Part shown: positions 22,424 through 62,844 of the stretch, one piece after another
How positions within the stretch are numbered: the stretch's first letter is position 1
How the letters are laid out: each line of letters opens with the position of its first letter
Origin: Lampris incognitus
Taxonomy: Eukaryota; Chordata; Actinopteri; Lampriformes; Lampridae
Direction of reading: 5' to 3'
Assembly (NCBI RefSeq): GCF_029633865.1
Contig: NC_079219.1
Span: forward strand, 52,289,121 to 52,353,120
Length of the DNA: 64,000 nucleotides
The notes under the pieces: model-generated
The model's input: only the letters and a program-made list of their open reading frames with translations
Databases searched by the model: none
Told to the model about the DNA's origin: nothing
Translations under genes and position numbers: made by a program

Positions 22424-23930
22424 GGAGCAGACGCAGCCTGTACCATCATGCACGTGTCCTCCCTGCCAACGTGCACAGACTCCGCTCTGCACCTGTGGAA
22501 TGAATGTCTCCCTTCAGCGGTTCCTTCGGCAGTCTCATTGCCGAGCAACAATGCAACAGTTCTCTGCCCCATCCAGCCATTCATTTCAGCACAACACAGA
22601 AAGGGTTCGTTCCTGCCTTGGTCGCCTTCTTTCCTGCAGGGCCAAGTGATGGGGACACCAGCAAACACGCACTCAGGTGAACTAGATTGGGGAGATGCCC
22701 TTCATGTATATAAGTTGATGTGGCCACAAAAGATGCTCCCCTCCGTGGGAGAGGTCCTCACCTCGGACGCAACAGCACGCAAAAGGCATTGCTGAGGCCC
22801 CAGCACACAGCTGCCTTTTACCGAACCCCAGTGGACTACTGCAAGAGTTTCATCATCAAACTAGTGTGTTCTAACACACGGCTTCTTGTTCGTTTTTTTT
22901 TTGTTTTTTTTTTGCTGGATGGGAGGGAGGGTGGATGGCTTGAGGGATTTTTTTTTCTCTATCCTTCACACAGTAAAGAGCTTTGTGTTATGATGAAGCA
23001 TTATCAGTGATGTGAAATGAAAACAGACACAAGGTAAGGCAGAACTTTTACAAGTGGCGTAGATGTTACTGATCCGTCCACTTGGAAATACTCCGGGATG
23101 TCCAGAAAGGAATGTAAAGGGAAATTGATGTGCGATTGCTAGATAAGGAAAATAAAAAATAAAAAAAATCAAATGAAGCCCCGCCCACCCCACCCCTTTT
23201 AATGGACAGAAGAGGAAGGACATAGCGTTTTCTTCCCCTGGTTTGTTTCTCTGTGGATGAATCAAGCAAACATTTGCCTTTCTTTGAATTCAACCATTGA
23301 AGCGTATCCGAGTAGTTTTACTATTTAAAACGAGGATGTGTACTCTCACCTTGACAGGAAAACCGCCAGCTCACGTCAGAGAAAAATCTATGTTCTTTCA
23401 AGACCACATCAGTCCAAAGTACTTCAATTGCTTGTGTACTTAGGTAAACGAATAATATAGCTCCCAAATTGTAGGTATTTCTCTTTTACATAGAAACAGA
23501 GTGATATTAATGCAGTTTTATAGCAATCCTTTTATTTTGTGCCATGTTTGAAATCGGTGATTTGTTATTTGAAGTCATTGTGTACGGTGATAGCGGCTCT
23601 GTATGACTGCAACGGCAACAGTTTTGTGTTACACTGTGTTTTATTTTTTTTAGTTCAGATGAACTAAATATAACCTTACCTCAGCAGTGAAAATGAAGCT
23701 GTATAAAAACCGACTCTGACACTTCTCCGCTACCACATGTTTTCATATCTCCTTTATGTACGATGGGAATATCATCAAAGTTCTAAAAGAAATGTCGTCA
23801 CTCAACCAAGCATCCACATCACATTATATTTGTATAGTTTGTTTAGAGTTTCAGTATCGTGTGTTGTCCTCTCCTTTTTCGGGCTGATATTCACGATAAG
23901 ACAATAAACATGAACGGAGATGACTTTCTG
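22424..23930 (+). other. 3' UTR of the slc40a1-like gene
   Basis: About 1.5 kb without coding potential between the stop codon and the first good AATAAA (23903-23908). T-rich tracts near 22890 and 22950 and an A-rich run near 23150 are the only notable composition. The exact cleavage site cannot be read from sequence. Confidence 0.5.
23903..23908 (+). promoter_or_regulatory. Candidate poly(A) signal of the slc40a1-like gene
   Basis: A canonical AATAAA about 1.48 kb after the stop codon and about 70 bp before the hAT-like MITE. Confidence 0.5.
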
Positions 23931-23978
23931 TTCCAGACTGGGATCCTGTGGTACTTTCTATATGAGCATCCTCTAAGC

Positions 23979-24473
23979 CAGGGGTGGCTAACCATGTGCC
24001 ATGGAGAGCCATGTGTATGCGGGTTTTCATTCCAGCTGGACTCCATGGGCAAAGTTGTGTGTACACACCCATGGGATTTTTTAGCCCTGAAGTTTGTCTC
24101 AGAGACCAGTGTAGAACCTGGGTAACCCCTGAATTTAGACACTGACTGGCTAACACTGATGTCTTTGCAGGCGTGGGTGATTGCTCGTTGCAAGAGGTAG
24201 ACAATAGGCGTTAGGAGGAAGGAATTACAAATAACCATCATGCTTTGCTGCTGTCTGTCAGACAATCTTGAGGGCTAAAAGTTTCCATGGGTGTGTACGC
24301 ACAAATTTGCCCATAGTAACGATTGGTACATGAGGCCCCAGGTGATTTCACTGATTAGCAACCCTTCAACCAAAGAGGAAGAATGTATCAGTGAAATCCC
24401 CTGGTGTGGAGTCGGGTTGGAATGAAAACCTGCATACACATGGCTCTCCATGGCACATGGTTAGCCACCGCTG
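23979..24473. mobile_element. hAT-type MITE (non-autonomous DNA transposon)
   Basis: The ends are long imperfect inverted repeats, starting CAGGGGTGGCTAACC on the left and ending with its near-complement GGTTAGCCACCGCTG on the right. Further inverted pairing lies inside (CCATGGGTGTG/CACACCCATGG). The 8-bp flanks CTCTAAGC (23971-23978) and CTCTAAAC (24474-24481) differ at one base. The CAGGGGTGG terminus and the 8-bp target duplication are hAT hallmarks. There is no transposase ORF in its 495 bp. Confidence 0.85.
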
Positions 24474-24751
24474 CTCTAAACTAACTCAGCAGGCCCCGAA
24501 ATCTCCCCCATGCTGCTGCACTTAACCCATCAACGAGACCCTATTCAGTCAAAGCCTATCACTTAAATAAAGTCACCAGTCCAACCATGATGAGTTACTG
24601 TTAGACTTGGATTCACTCCCAGAGAATGGACTGCCTCATTGGTTAATGCTGCCCATCCCTTGTGAACTTGGCATCTTTGATGGGAGATTTTCCAGCATCC
24701 CCGGCTCTCTGTGAGCGACTTGAGAATTTCTGCTGACAACATGTCAAGTCA

Positions 24752-25110
24752 ATTTTATTATAGCCCAATATCACAAATTACAAATTTGCCTCAATGGGCT
24801 TTGCAGCAACACAACATCCTGTCCTTAGACCCTCACATCAGATAAGGAACAACTCCCTAAAAAAAAAAACCTTTAACAGGGAGTAAAAATAGGAAGAAAC
24901 TCAGGGAGAGCAACAGAGGGGGGATCTCTCTGAACATCATTGACTTTCCTGAGTTAGCAGTCTCACATCTGGAGAGTGTGTACGGGATGTTGAGACGTAC
25001 TAGTGCAGGTGACGTCAGTACCTTCTTAACCATCAGACAGGTGCTGCAGAACAGCAGGTGGACGGCGTATATCTTAAAAACAGCACGTGCCCGCAAATCC
25101 ATGGTAGATA
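24752..25110. repeat. Teleost interspersed repeat fragment, LINE-tail type
   Basis: It begins GTCAATTTTATTATAGCCC and includes ACCTTTAACAGGGAG and AGGGAGAGCAACAGAGG, strings I associate with a common fish interspersed repeat. The family name is not certain. No coding content. Confidence 0.5.
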
Positions 25111-25177
25111 TTTTTCCCTCTAGCCGTCATAAATCAAACTTGGGTTTTCAACCTTAAGAGTTGAAACATCAAGCTAT

Positions 25178-25340
25178 GTTTGTCCATGTTTAGAAATTGA
25201 AACATTAACACTGAAAAATTGTGTCTAAAAACTAATATTCAGTGTTTTCTTAGAATGTAAAAGTTTGGTTTACTTGTCCCACAGACAATCGCCTGAAAAG
25301 CTTAATGTCAAGCCCTGTTCGTAGAAGTTTAGAAACTTGA
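25178..25340. repeat. Local direct duplication, first unit
   Basis: About 160 bp beginning TTTGTCCATGTTTAGAAATT is repeated, at high but imperfect identity, at 26334-26504 in the same orientation. A LINE fragment and a SINE lie between the units. Confidence 0.8.
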
Positions 25341-25639
25341 GATAAGAATTGGTTTCAGATCTCTACCTCTTTTTCTCCTCCAGTAGTATCAACATTACAA
25401 TGGAATAGATTCTGACTGTGGGCTGCGCCTGCTGATCCATCAGTTTGGCAGGAGGTATCATTGGGGTGAAAGGTGCCAAGACAAAGGAGCTGAGAGTGGT
25501 AAAACAAGGTCCAGATTAGCAGGTGTCTTAAGTTGCTCTGCATCATTAACTGGCCTTTGTGATGAATAAATAGCACGTCTATCCTCTCAAGGATGCTTTT
25601 TTTTGTGCATAAAATAGTATGAATCTCGAAAATCTTCTC

Positions 25640-25870
25640 AAACCACTCACTCACTCATCCAGCATCGTCCTTGTGGGCGTTAGCTGCTCACGCTGCCTGC
25701 CTGATGATGTTGCTCCATCTGTCCCTGTCTCTTATGGCGTTGAAAATTTCCGTCATAGTGTCCTGTTCATTCCTTTAAGTTGTCCATATACTTCATCCTG
25801 GGGTGGCCATGTCCTCGTTTACCCTCCATCTTCCTTTGTATGATGTCTCTTGTGAGAGAGCATCTCAAAC
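25640..25870 (-). mobile_element. LINE reverse transcriptase C-terminal fragment
   Basis: On the minus strand, MEGKRGHGHPRMKYMDNLKE, then after a frame break TEIFNAIRDRDRWSNIIRQA, match the typical end of a fish non-LTR retrotransposon ORF. Only this short terminal piece remains. Confidence 0.6.
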
Positions 25871-25973
25871 CAGGCCCTATTAAATTAACAGTAGTTCCTA
25901 ATTAGTTCAGCTGGGTCTGAACTAGATTTTTTATTTTTGTTCATCTTTACAAAATATGATTGATGGATTGCGG

Positions 25974-26320
25974 GCAGCACAGTGGTGCAGTGGTTAGTGC
26001 GGTCGCCTCATAGCAAGAAGGTCCTGGGTTCGAACTCCGGAGTTGTCCAACCTTGGGGGTCGTCCTGGGTCATCCTGTGTGGAGTTTGCATGTTCTCCCC
26101 GTGCCTGCGTGGGTTTCCTCCCACAGTCCAAAGACATGTAGGTCAGGTGAATTGGCTGTATTAAATTGTCCCTAGGTGTGAATGTGAGTGTGTCAGCCTT
26201 GTGATGGACTGGCGGCCTGTCCAGGGTGTCTCCTCGCCTGCCACCCAGTGACTGCTGCGATAGGCTCCAGCATCCCTACGACCCTGAGAGCAGGATAAGC
26301 GGTGTGGATAATGGATGAAT
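25974..26320 (+). mobile_element. tRNA-headed SINE, family B, copy 2
   Basis: A nearly complete member: head GTGGTGCAGTGGTTAGTGCG, box B GGTTCGAACTC, core TGTGGAGTTTGCATGTTCTC, and a tail ending in GGATAAGCGGTGTGGATAAT with GAATGGAT repeats. Confidence 0.85.
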
Positions 26321-26333
26321 GAATGGATGAATA

Positions 26334-26504
26334 TTTGTCCATGTTTAGAAATTGGAATATTAACACATAAATGCACTGAAAATTTGTGTCTAAAAACTAA
26401 TATTCAGTGTTTTTTTAGAACGTAAAGCTTCGGCTTACTTGTCCAACAGACAATTGCCTGAAAAGCTTAATGTCAAGCCCTGTTCGCAGATGTTTAGAAA
26501 CTGA
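26334..26504. repeat. Local direct duplication, second unit
   Basis: Counterpart of 25178-25340. It starts immediately after the tail of the family-B SINE. Confidence 0.8.
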
Positions 26505-27539
26505 AATGTAAATTAATGTTATATTTCTAAAAGTTAACATCCATTGTTTTTTAGAATGTAACCTACACAAGCTGAATCATATTTATGATTAGCTATGTAA
26601 TGACCACTGCTGGGTGTAGCGCAGTGTCCAGGTTTATTTGTATATTTCAGGTGAAGATGTAAAACCTCAACAAGGAAAAGACAAAAATAACAGCTATAAC
26701 ATTCTTTGCATGTATGTGGCGGCAAGTTAGCGTGTCTAGAACTGTTGTTCTGCACCTGTAAACGTGATGATATAGACTTCATTAGAGAGAGAGAGAGGGA
26801 GAGAGAGAGCGATATGGAGAGAACAGGAGGAAAGCAACCACAAGGATGAGGATTTAACAGCCACACACCAGAATGAATCGAAGGTATCCGAATGAAAAAT
26901 GCCTGTAATGTTTATGTTGTCCAGCAGGGATCAGTGTCACGTTGATTGTTAGATATGTCAATTAGTGCATTTTGGCCCAAACACAATTTCAATTTAAAAC
27001 CTCAACAACCCTCAGATTTTTTTTTTTTAATATAATCTCAGAGACAGTCAGGAGCTGTCAGAAGAGATTATGATATATTATGACAATCTCCCAAATTGAA
27101 AAAAAAACAGTTGAAACCCCCCCCCCGCCTACTTTGCCGTAGTATCCTTTCTGTCATGATTCCAACGTTCCCCTATAAATTTGTGTTCCACATGCAAGCA
27201 AGAGCATTGATGTATCAGTTTCACTCGTGTTTCTTTTAGATTTTAACATGAATTATTGATCAAGAAAACACAATCACTACTTACACATAATAGAGTAATG
27301 TCACTGCTGTTGATTTATTTAGCCCTACATTGCTTTTGTTTCATGTCAGAAAAATTCTTTGAATTTGATCCCAGAAATCTAGCCAACATCACAACTTTAA
27401 CTAACACGATTCAATCTCAGTAGCAAAAGCTTAGGAGGCAATCATGAATTCTTCCCTTTTTAGTGTTGGTGCTTGATCATAGCAGATCTGCACCTCCCGT
27501 GGTAGTCATAGGGCCCTAGTTAAAGACGCTGGTTTTCCA
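26505..27539. other. Intergenic sequence, nothing recognised
   Basis: Holds a short degenerate GA run (about 26780-26810), a T-run near 27018 and a C-run near 27118. No gene or named repeat was identified. Confidence 0.5.
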
Positions 27540-27544
27540 GCAAG

Positions 27545-28186
27545 TGTTATGTCATCCCTAAGGCTCACTCTCTTCATCCCAGTCTCCCTAATTGTCTCCC
27601 TCATTATTGCCACTCCCCCTGCCCTAGTTTCTCTCCCTGTCGTGTGTAGGTGTGCTGCAGGACTGGAGGCAGGCGTGTTGAAGGCAGAGCAGAGGTCCAC
27701 CACCTGCATGCCATCAGCCATAATCAACTCACTCCTTATCAACCCAACCTTGCCACATCCACCTTGCCAGATCATAGTGCCTGCTCAGTCAGTCTACACT
27801 TCCAGCCTTTTACATTGCGTAATTGCCTATTCCTTGTTTACCCACCTAACCTTGTCCTCTGTGTTCACCACAGTCCTGCCTTCTCTGCCCAGCCCCTGTC
27901 TCCAATCCCCAGTCTGTCTCTGTGAATTCCCCGCTTGTCTCCCTGGTTCCCCATTTGGTCCTGGTCTCACTCCCCCGCTTGCCCTTGTTTTGCCAGACTT
28001 CATCCCGGTTTCCCCATTCTCCTGCACTGTTCACCATCAGCCAGGTTGTAGAGCAGTCTCCACTGCTACGGCCTCCTTCCCATTCCTTCCCCTTCCCCAG
28101 CCTGGCAATAAAAGCCATTGCTTTTATCTTACTCCTGTTGTTGTCTGTGTCTGTACATTGGGTTCGACCTCTCCGCCATGTTAACA
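27545..28186 (+). repeat. 5' LTR of the Gypsy element
   Basis: It begins TGTTATGTC and ends TTAACA, and contains AATAAAAGC near 28108 as its likely poly(A) signal. It aligns with 30319-30881 but has an extra stretch in the middle, so the two LTRs have diverged by indels as well as substitutions. Confidence 0.8.
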
Positions 28187-28202
28187 GTACGATCTGGCCA
28201 GT

Positions 28203-29165
28203 ATGAACCCAGCTGACACAGATGCACTCCAGCAAGCCCTAGCTAACCATGCCTCACTCAACAGTCAACATGACCAAGCCCTGAAGACCCACATAGATCT
28301 TTTAGTTAACCATGGCTCCCTAATTGGTCAGCATGACCAAGCCCCGAAAATCCTCCTGGATCAAATCATGGGCATTTCTCAGACACTTTCTGACCTGCAA
28401 GGCAAAATGGCCAACCAGAGCCCTCAGCTGATCTCCAGTACTACGCCTCTGCCCCGTGAGCCATTTGTTTGTATCGACCCAGCGCGATACGATGGCAACC
28501 CCGGGACTTGCAGAGCCTTCCTGATGCTGTGTTTGGTGGTTTTTGAACAACAACCCCACTCCTATGCTATTGATCATGCAAAGATTGCCTACTGGCTTGG
28601 CTCTCTCCGTGGCCCAGCCCTTTCCTGAGCAACTACGACGTGGGAGCAGCAATCCACCACCTGTTTCTCATATGCCAACTTCTGTTGGAAATGAGGAAAG
28701 TTTTTGACCATCCTGTCTATCTCAAAGACACCACAAAAAGACTCCTGTCCCTCCTACAAGGCCACCGTTGTGTGGCTGAGATGGCTATTGGGTTCTGGGC
28801 CCTCGCCACTGAAAGTGGCTGGAACAATGACACTCCGGGGGGCATTCCAACATGCACTCAATGAGGGTATCATGATGAGTTGGTGCCCTGAAATAAGCCC
28901 AGCGGACTCGATGAACTCATTGCTCTGGTCATCCGGATGGACAACCTCCTCCGTGAGCATCGGAGGGAGAAGACAGGTAAGCTTCCTCCACCATAATATC
29001 TTCTGCCCCCTTGCCTCATTCTTCTCTGACAGCCTCTGTTTCACAGACTCTTCCCAAACCAGAACCCATGCAGCTTGGCCAGACCCGCCTCTCTCCAAAG
29101 GAATTACAGTGGCGTGTCAGCTCTAAGAGCTGCCTGTACTGCGGTCAGGCTGGTCATGTCCTTGC
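28203..29165 (+). pseudogene. Gypsy gag remnant with CCHC zinc knuckle
   Basis: The ATG at 28203 starts MNPADTDALQQALANH. The frame continues to PARYDGNPGTCRAFLMLC and stops at 28626. Homology continues in other frames: FDHPVYLKDTTKRLLSL (about 28700), then ELIALVIRMDNLLREHRRE (about 28915-28970), then a zinc knuckle [14 protein letters not shown] (about 29131-29172), a perfect C-x2-C-x4-H-x4-C. The layout matches gag of the fish Gypsy group from which mammalian RTL/PEG10-type genes derive. At least two frameshifts disable it. Confidence 0.75.
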
Positions 29166-29183
29166 TACCTGCACCCTGCAGTA

Positions 29184-29525
29184 GTGGGGAGTATACTGCT
29201 GGGCCAGACCACTTGCCCCTCTCCTGCTTGTTCTCAGCTAGATGCCACCCTAGTGTGGCAGAGCCGGTCATTCCCTTTGCCAGCTCTCATTGACTCAGGC
29301 ACCGATGAGAGCTTTTTAGATTGCAAGTTTGCCACCCAGTTGGTTCTGAACACTGTCCCACTCGGCCCGCCTTTGGAAGCCAGCTCCCTAAATGGTCAGC
29401 TCCTTGCCCATGTCACTGAGAAGACCGTTTCTGTCCTTCTCCGTCTCTCTGGTATGCACCAGAAGAGAATCCCTTTCCACCTCATCGACAGTCCCCATTT
29501 TCCCCTGGTTCTTGTCCACCCCTAG
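29184..29525 (+). pseudogene. Gypsy aspartic protease
   Basis: An open frame with the active-site box ALIDSGTDESFLD at about 29281 and the downstream block RIPFHLIDSPHFPLVL. It follows the zinc knuckle directly, the expected gag-protease order. It ends at a TAG (29523) before the RT region. Confidence 0.72.
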
Positions 29526-30318
29526 TTGAAACTCCACAGCCCTCAGACTGACTGGTCTACCAGTAAGGTAATGTCATGGAGCTCATTTTGTCATGCCCAC
29601 TCTTTGCACTAGGCTCCTGCTCAATCTGTTTTGTAGTCTCTTTCTGAGCACCCACACCTCTCCACGGTTCTCTCTGTGTATCACAATTCAGCCCGTTTTT
29701 AGCAAACACCATGCGCTGTCCCTACCACCTCACTGACCCTATGCCTGTGCCATTGACCTTCAGCCTGGAATGCCTCTTCCCAGCAGCCGGTTATACAATC
29801 TCTCTCGACTAGAACAAGAGGTCATGGAGAAATATATCCAGGCCTCTGGCTGCAGGCAACATCAGGCCCTCTTCCTCTCCAATTAACTCTGCCGCAGTCA
29901 TTGAATGACCAGCGCCCTCGAACCGCAAGCACCTTCAACGCTTCCTGGGTTTAACTGGACCCCCGAGGCAGAATCGGCGTTTTGGGAGCTTAAACACTCA
30001 AAAGTCTCTGCTGCCCAGTGCCTGTTCCCAGGAGAAAGTATGGTCGCCAAGACCGCCAGCAGTCTCCACTGCCCAGGGCCAATACTGAGGTCCAGCCTGT
30101 TCCTGAGCCAAAGGCCACCCCTGCCATTACTTAGCCTGTTCCCGAGCCATTGGCCATCTATGCTACCACCCAGCCTGATCCCGAGCCATCGGCCACCCTT
30201 GCCGATGTCCAGCTTGTTTCCGAGCCATCGGCCGCACCTGCCAACACATGTTGGACCCCTCCCTCATCCAGGCTTTCCATGGCCTCCATCCGGACAAGCC
30301 TGGTTGGGTAGGGGGTAC

Positions 30319-30881
30319 TTTTATGTCCGCCCCTGTGGCTCCCCCAGATTCACCCTCTTCATCCCAGTCTCCCTAATTGTCTGCCTCATCATTGCCACTC
30401 CCCTTCCTCTTGTTTCTTTCCCTGTCATGTGTAAGAGTACTGCAGGACTGGAGGCAGGCGTACTGCAGGCAGAACAGAGGTCCACCACCTGCAACAACCC
30501 AGCCTTGCCAGATCATAGTGCCTACTCAGTCAGTCTACGCTTCCAGCCTTTTACATTGCTTAATTGCCTATTCCCCGCCTAACCTTGTTCTCCATGTTCT
30601 CCATAGTCCTGCCTGCTCTGCCCAGTCCCTGTCTCCATGAATTCCGTTTTATGCTGATCTCACTCCCCACTTGTCCCTGTTTTGCCTGGCTTCATCCCGG
30701 CTTCCCCATTCTCCTGCCCAGTTCACCAGCAGCCAGGTTGTCGTGCGGTCTCCGCTGGCACAGCCTCTGTCTTACCTTCCCCCTCCCCAGCCTGGCAATA
30801 AAAGCTGTTGCTTTTACCTTACTCCAGTCTTTGAGTTGTCTGTGTCAGCACATTGGGTTCATCCTCTCCGCCACGTTCACA
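30319..30881 (+). repeat. 3' LTR of the Gypsy element
   Basis: Homologous to 27545-28186. It starts TTTTATGTCC after a purine tract, ends TTCACA, and has AATAAAAGC near 30797. Confidence 0.8.
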
Positions 30882-30886
30882 GCAAG

Positions 30887-31825
30887 TCTGACTTAAGGCG
30901 CTCACTTTGAAATTAATTTGCCTTGGAAAGTGGGTCAGTGGTAGCACATTAAGGCAGAGCTGTCCTTGTAGCTTTGTCTTACAGAGGAAACGTTCACTAT
31001 AGGAAGGACCGGGAAGGGGGTGGGCTTGTTTTTAGATACGCCACACGCCAATTGTTTCCTTTTATGGCTTCCTCGCCACAGCGAAGCAGTAAAGATTGTA
31101 CATAGAAACATTATAATATATATATGAACTGGTACTAGAGTAAAAATATTTTCTCAGCTTACAATATCGTTGATTTTATAAAATGAGTATTCTCAGGCCA
31201 TGATTTACAAATTGTTGAGGCACAGCACAGCAGTTAAATTGCATGTAAAGTAGCTATACAAACGCATATTTTTCAGCCTTACCCAAACTGAATTTGTTTA
31301 TGTACTTACTTTTCCCACTGATTACAGTTCTTTTGTAGTTGAGGTGTTTATACAAATTTTATTTTTTTAATCTGAAGCTAATGAATGGCTTTTCAGTCTA
31401 CCGTGCTCTATCTGGCAAGCCTGCGACTGCAGTAAGGATTACGCTCTTCATTCATGCAACGCTGAGTAGTTCTCACCCACAGGATTACACTCGTCCACCC
31501 ATATTAAGTCTAAACTGCTGTAAGTATTGTGATTAGAGGATCATAAAAGGGACCTAGGTACGTATGTTACCATGATTGCCCAATGCACCCACAAACTTTA
31601 CACAACACACAAAATCTTGAGGTGAAAAGATAAAACGAGTGTTTTCTCCAGCCTTAGCATCCCTAATCACATCTCCTCCACTTGGCGGTTGTCACGTTTC
31701 TCATGGTGCTTTAATGACTGCTACTTACACTCATTTCGTCCCCCAGTTGAAACATAGAGAAATGCACTGGGGTGTTCTTCTACATGTTTGATTTCCCTCT
31801 AATATTGAACCTTCCTCAGAAATGA
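30887..31825. other. Intergenic sequence, nothing recognised
   Basis: AT-rich spacer with no coding potential or named repeat detected. Confidence 0.5.
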
Positions 31826-32188
31826 CATTTAGAAAGAAAGAAGGCCACTTTATTTGGTCATTGTACAGTTGTTTGGTTACAATGAATTCATTCTCTGCAT
31901 TTAATCCATCTTATTGTATAGGAGCAGTGGACAGCTGCAGCATCCAGGGACCAACTCCAGTTCTTCTTTCCCTTGCCATGCTCAAGGGCACAGACAGGAG
32001 TATTAACCCTTACATGCATGTCTTTTTGATGGTGGGAGGAAACCAGAGCACCCAGAGGAAACCCACGCAGACACGGGGAGAACATGGAAACTCCACACAG
32101 AAAGGACCTGGGACAGCCTGGGGTTCGAATCCAGGACCTTGCTGTGGGGCAAGGTCCTGTGCTAACCACTGGGCCACTGTGTCGCCTA
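31826..32188 (-). mobile_element. tRNA-headed SINE, family B second tail type, copy 3
   Basis: Minus strand: the head CAGTGGTTAGCACAGG with box B GGTTCGAAC and the usual core is followed by a different 3' end. That end, read in sense, includes ATGCATGTAAGGGTTAATAC and CTGTGCCCTTGAGCATGGCA. The same tail type occurs at 53541 and 63733. Confidence 0.78.
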
Positions 32189-33114
32189 AGTTAGATAAGT
32201 CCCCAACACACACACACACACAATTCCCTTGAGAGAATAAGCGCCACCTCATTATGCTGCTGTGATGGACAATGGACCATTAAGCATTTGAAAGATTTGA
32301 AAGATGATCCCATTTCGATAATGTGATGGAGAAATATCTCGATGCTGTCTTGTAAGGGCAGATCCCATCTGAAAAGACTTAATACAATGACACTGCCTTG
32401 AAAGAAAGAAATAAAAAGCTTGCATAATGATGAACTCAAGCCCATATAAAATCAAATCGGCAGGCAGCACCTTCCACTACCTAGAAATGGGGGCATTTTT
32501 CTCATTTAGCTGTGTGCTGAATCAGCAGGTTTGTACGGCAGCACAAGTGAATGGCTTTGCTTGGACCCAGTCAAGCATGACATTGCTGACAGCAGGGGAA
32601 ATAAAAGATATAGCGGTAATAGATAAAGCGTTCATACTGAGAATTAATGTCCTTGCTTTACCTTGGTCCTACACATGGGACAACGTTAATGGTGTCCTCG
32701 ATGTGATTACCTCAGCCACCTGACAAGCTTCATTTAAGCAGATCACGTCTGACGCGTTCATGACTCGATCTGAGAACAGGCACTTCCATGCAGGATCACA
32801 TAAATCCAAGTCAGAGTTTTCAACTCAGAAATGCTTTTCTGCTGCTCGGCCATGTTTGATGTGACGTACCCTGAATCTCCCTCATGTTCGCACTGCTTCA
32901 ATTGGAAAGTGATTTTAAGGAAACATTGGAGGGGGCGTAAACACTTTAAAGGACTTACAATAGTCATGAGTTAATGCCTTCTCAATCTGTGAAATGAAGG
33001 AGAGCAATCCTTAGCTTCAGGGTAAGAGGAAAAGATGGTGCAAGAGAATTGATTACAAATGAATCGCAGTTACACCATACTTATCTCGGACATCAGCAAT
33101 GGAGGAAAACAGCC
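32189..33114. other. Intergenic sequence, nothing recognised
   Basis: A short CA run (32203-32222), then unique-looking sequence. No gene was found. Confidence 0.5.
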
Positions 33115-33362
<248 letters not shown>

Positions 33363-33665
33363 GTGTTTGATTCAGGCTGCCTTGGATTGAGTGGGAACAT
33401 GACACATTATCTGTCTTATATTTTGGTTTATATGCTGACGTGTGGTTTATGAGGTCAATTTGCAGATGATCCACTACTTCAGACCACTGTATCTTGTGTC
33501 CTTTACGTCGCTTCTGTGTTTCCTCTAAGAGCCAATGTCAGGTGACCTTCAATACGTGATTGTATTGTACAGGGATGCTTGAAACCGCTCTGCAACACTC
33601 AGCTCATATTCTCACATTTACCTGTTCAACAGCAATGATTACAGTGGGCTAAAAGTATTATAGAG

Positions 33666-33692
33666 TATATATATATATATATATATATATAT
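33666..33692. repeat. (TA)n microsatellite
   Basis: A 27-bp alternating TA run. Confidence 0.9.
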
Positions 33693-62512
<28,820 letters not shown>

Positions 62513-62844
62513 GTAAGCCGTAAAAATATGGCTTCGTTCACACATTCTTCCCATCGTACGTTGTTTCCAAAGTCATTGTTCGATTTCATACTGCATGGAA
62601 TGAGGCACATTTACAGCAAACATGGGAACAATAGGAATCCTAGAGTGAGGCACAAGTGAGAGCATTTTTAAACGAAAACACACTCCAGGTGCCTTTCTTT
62701 CCCTGGAAGTAGGCCTTTATTTTGTGTTACTGATGCCCCGCAGACATGTCTCCATTTGGGACAGCGCGGCTATACTTGGAAATATCAGCGTGCTGGCTAC
62801 ATGGTGAGCATTAGGGTGAACAGCCACTGAGGATCCACAAGCCA

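Larger units (their letters stand above)
27540..30886 (+). mobile_element. Ty3/Gypsy LTR retrotransposon, internally deleted, with 5-bp target duplication
   Basis: Two related LTRs (27545-28186 and 30319-30881) flank a shortened interior and are bounded by GCAAG on both outer sides (27540-27544 and 30882-30886), a normal 5-bp integrase footprint. The interior has gag from 28203, a CCHC zinc knuckle, an aspartic protease with the DSG box, the first residues of an RT domain (near 29700-29850), then a jump to the segment after the RT (WTPEAESAFWELK at about 29956). Most of RT, RNase H and integrase are missing. A purine tract, GGTAGGGGG, lies just before the 3' LTR. Gag shows stops and frameshifts, so the copy is dead. 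Confidence 0.85.

Noticed and set aside
27549-28184. 211-residue ORF in the 5' LTR
   Set aside because: It lies wholly within the LTR and is composition-driven; the Gypsy gag starts only at 28203.
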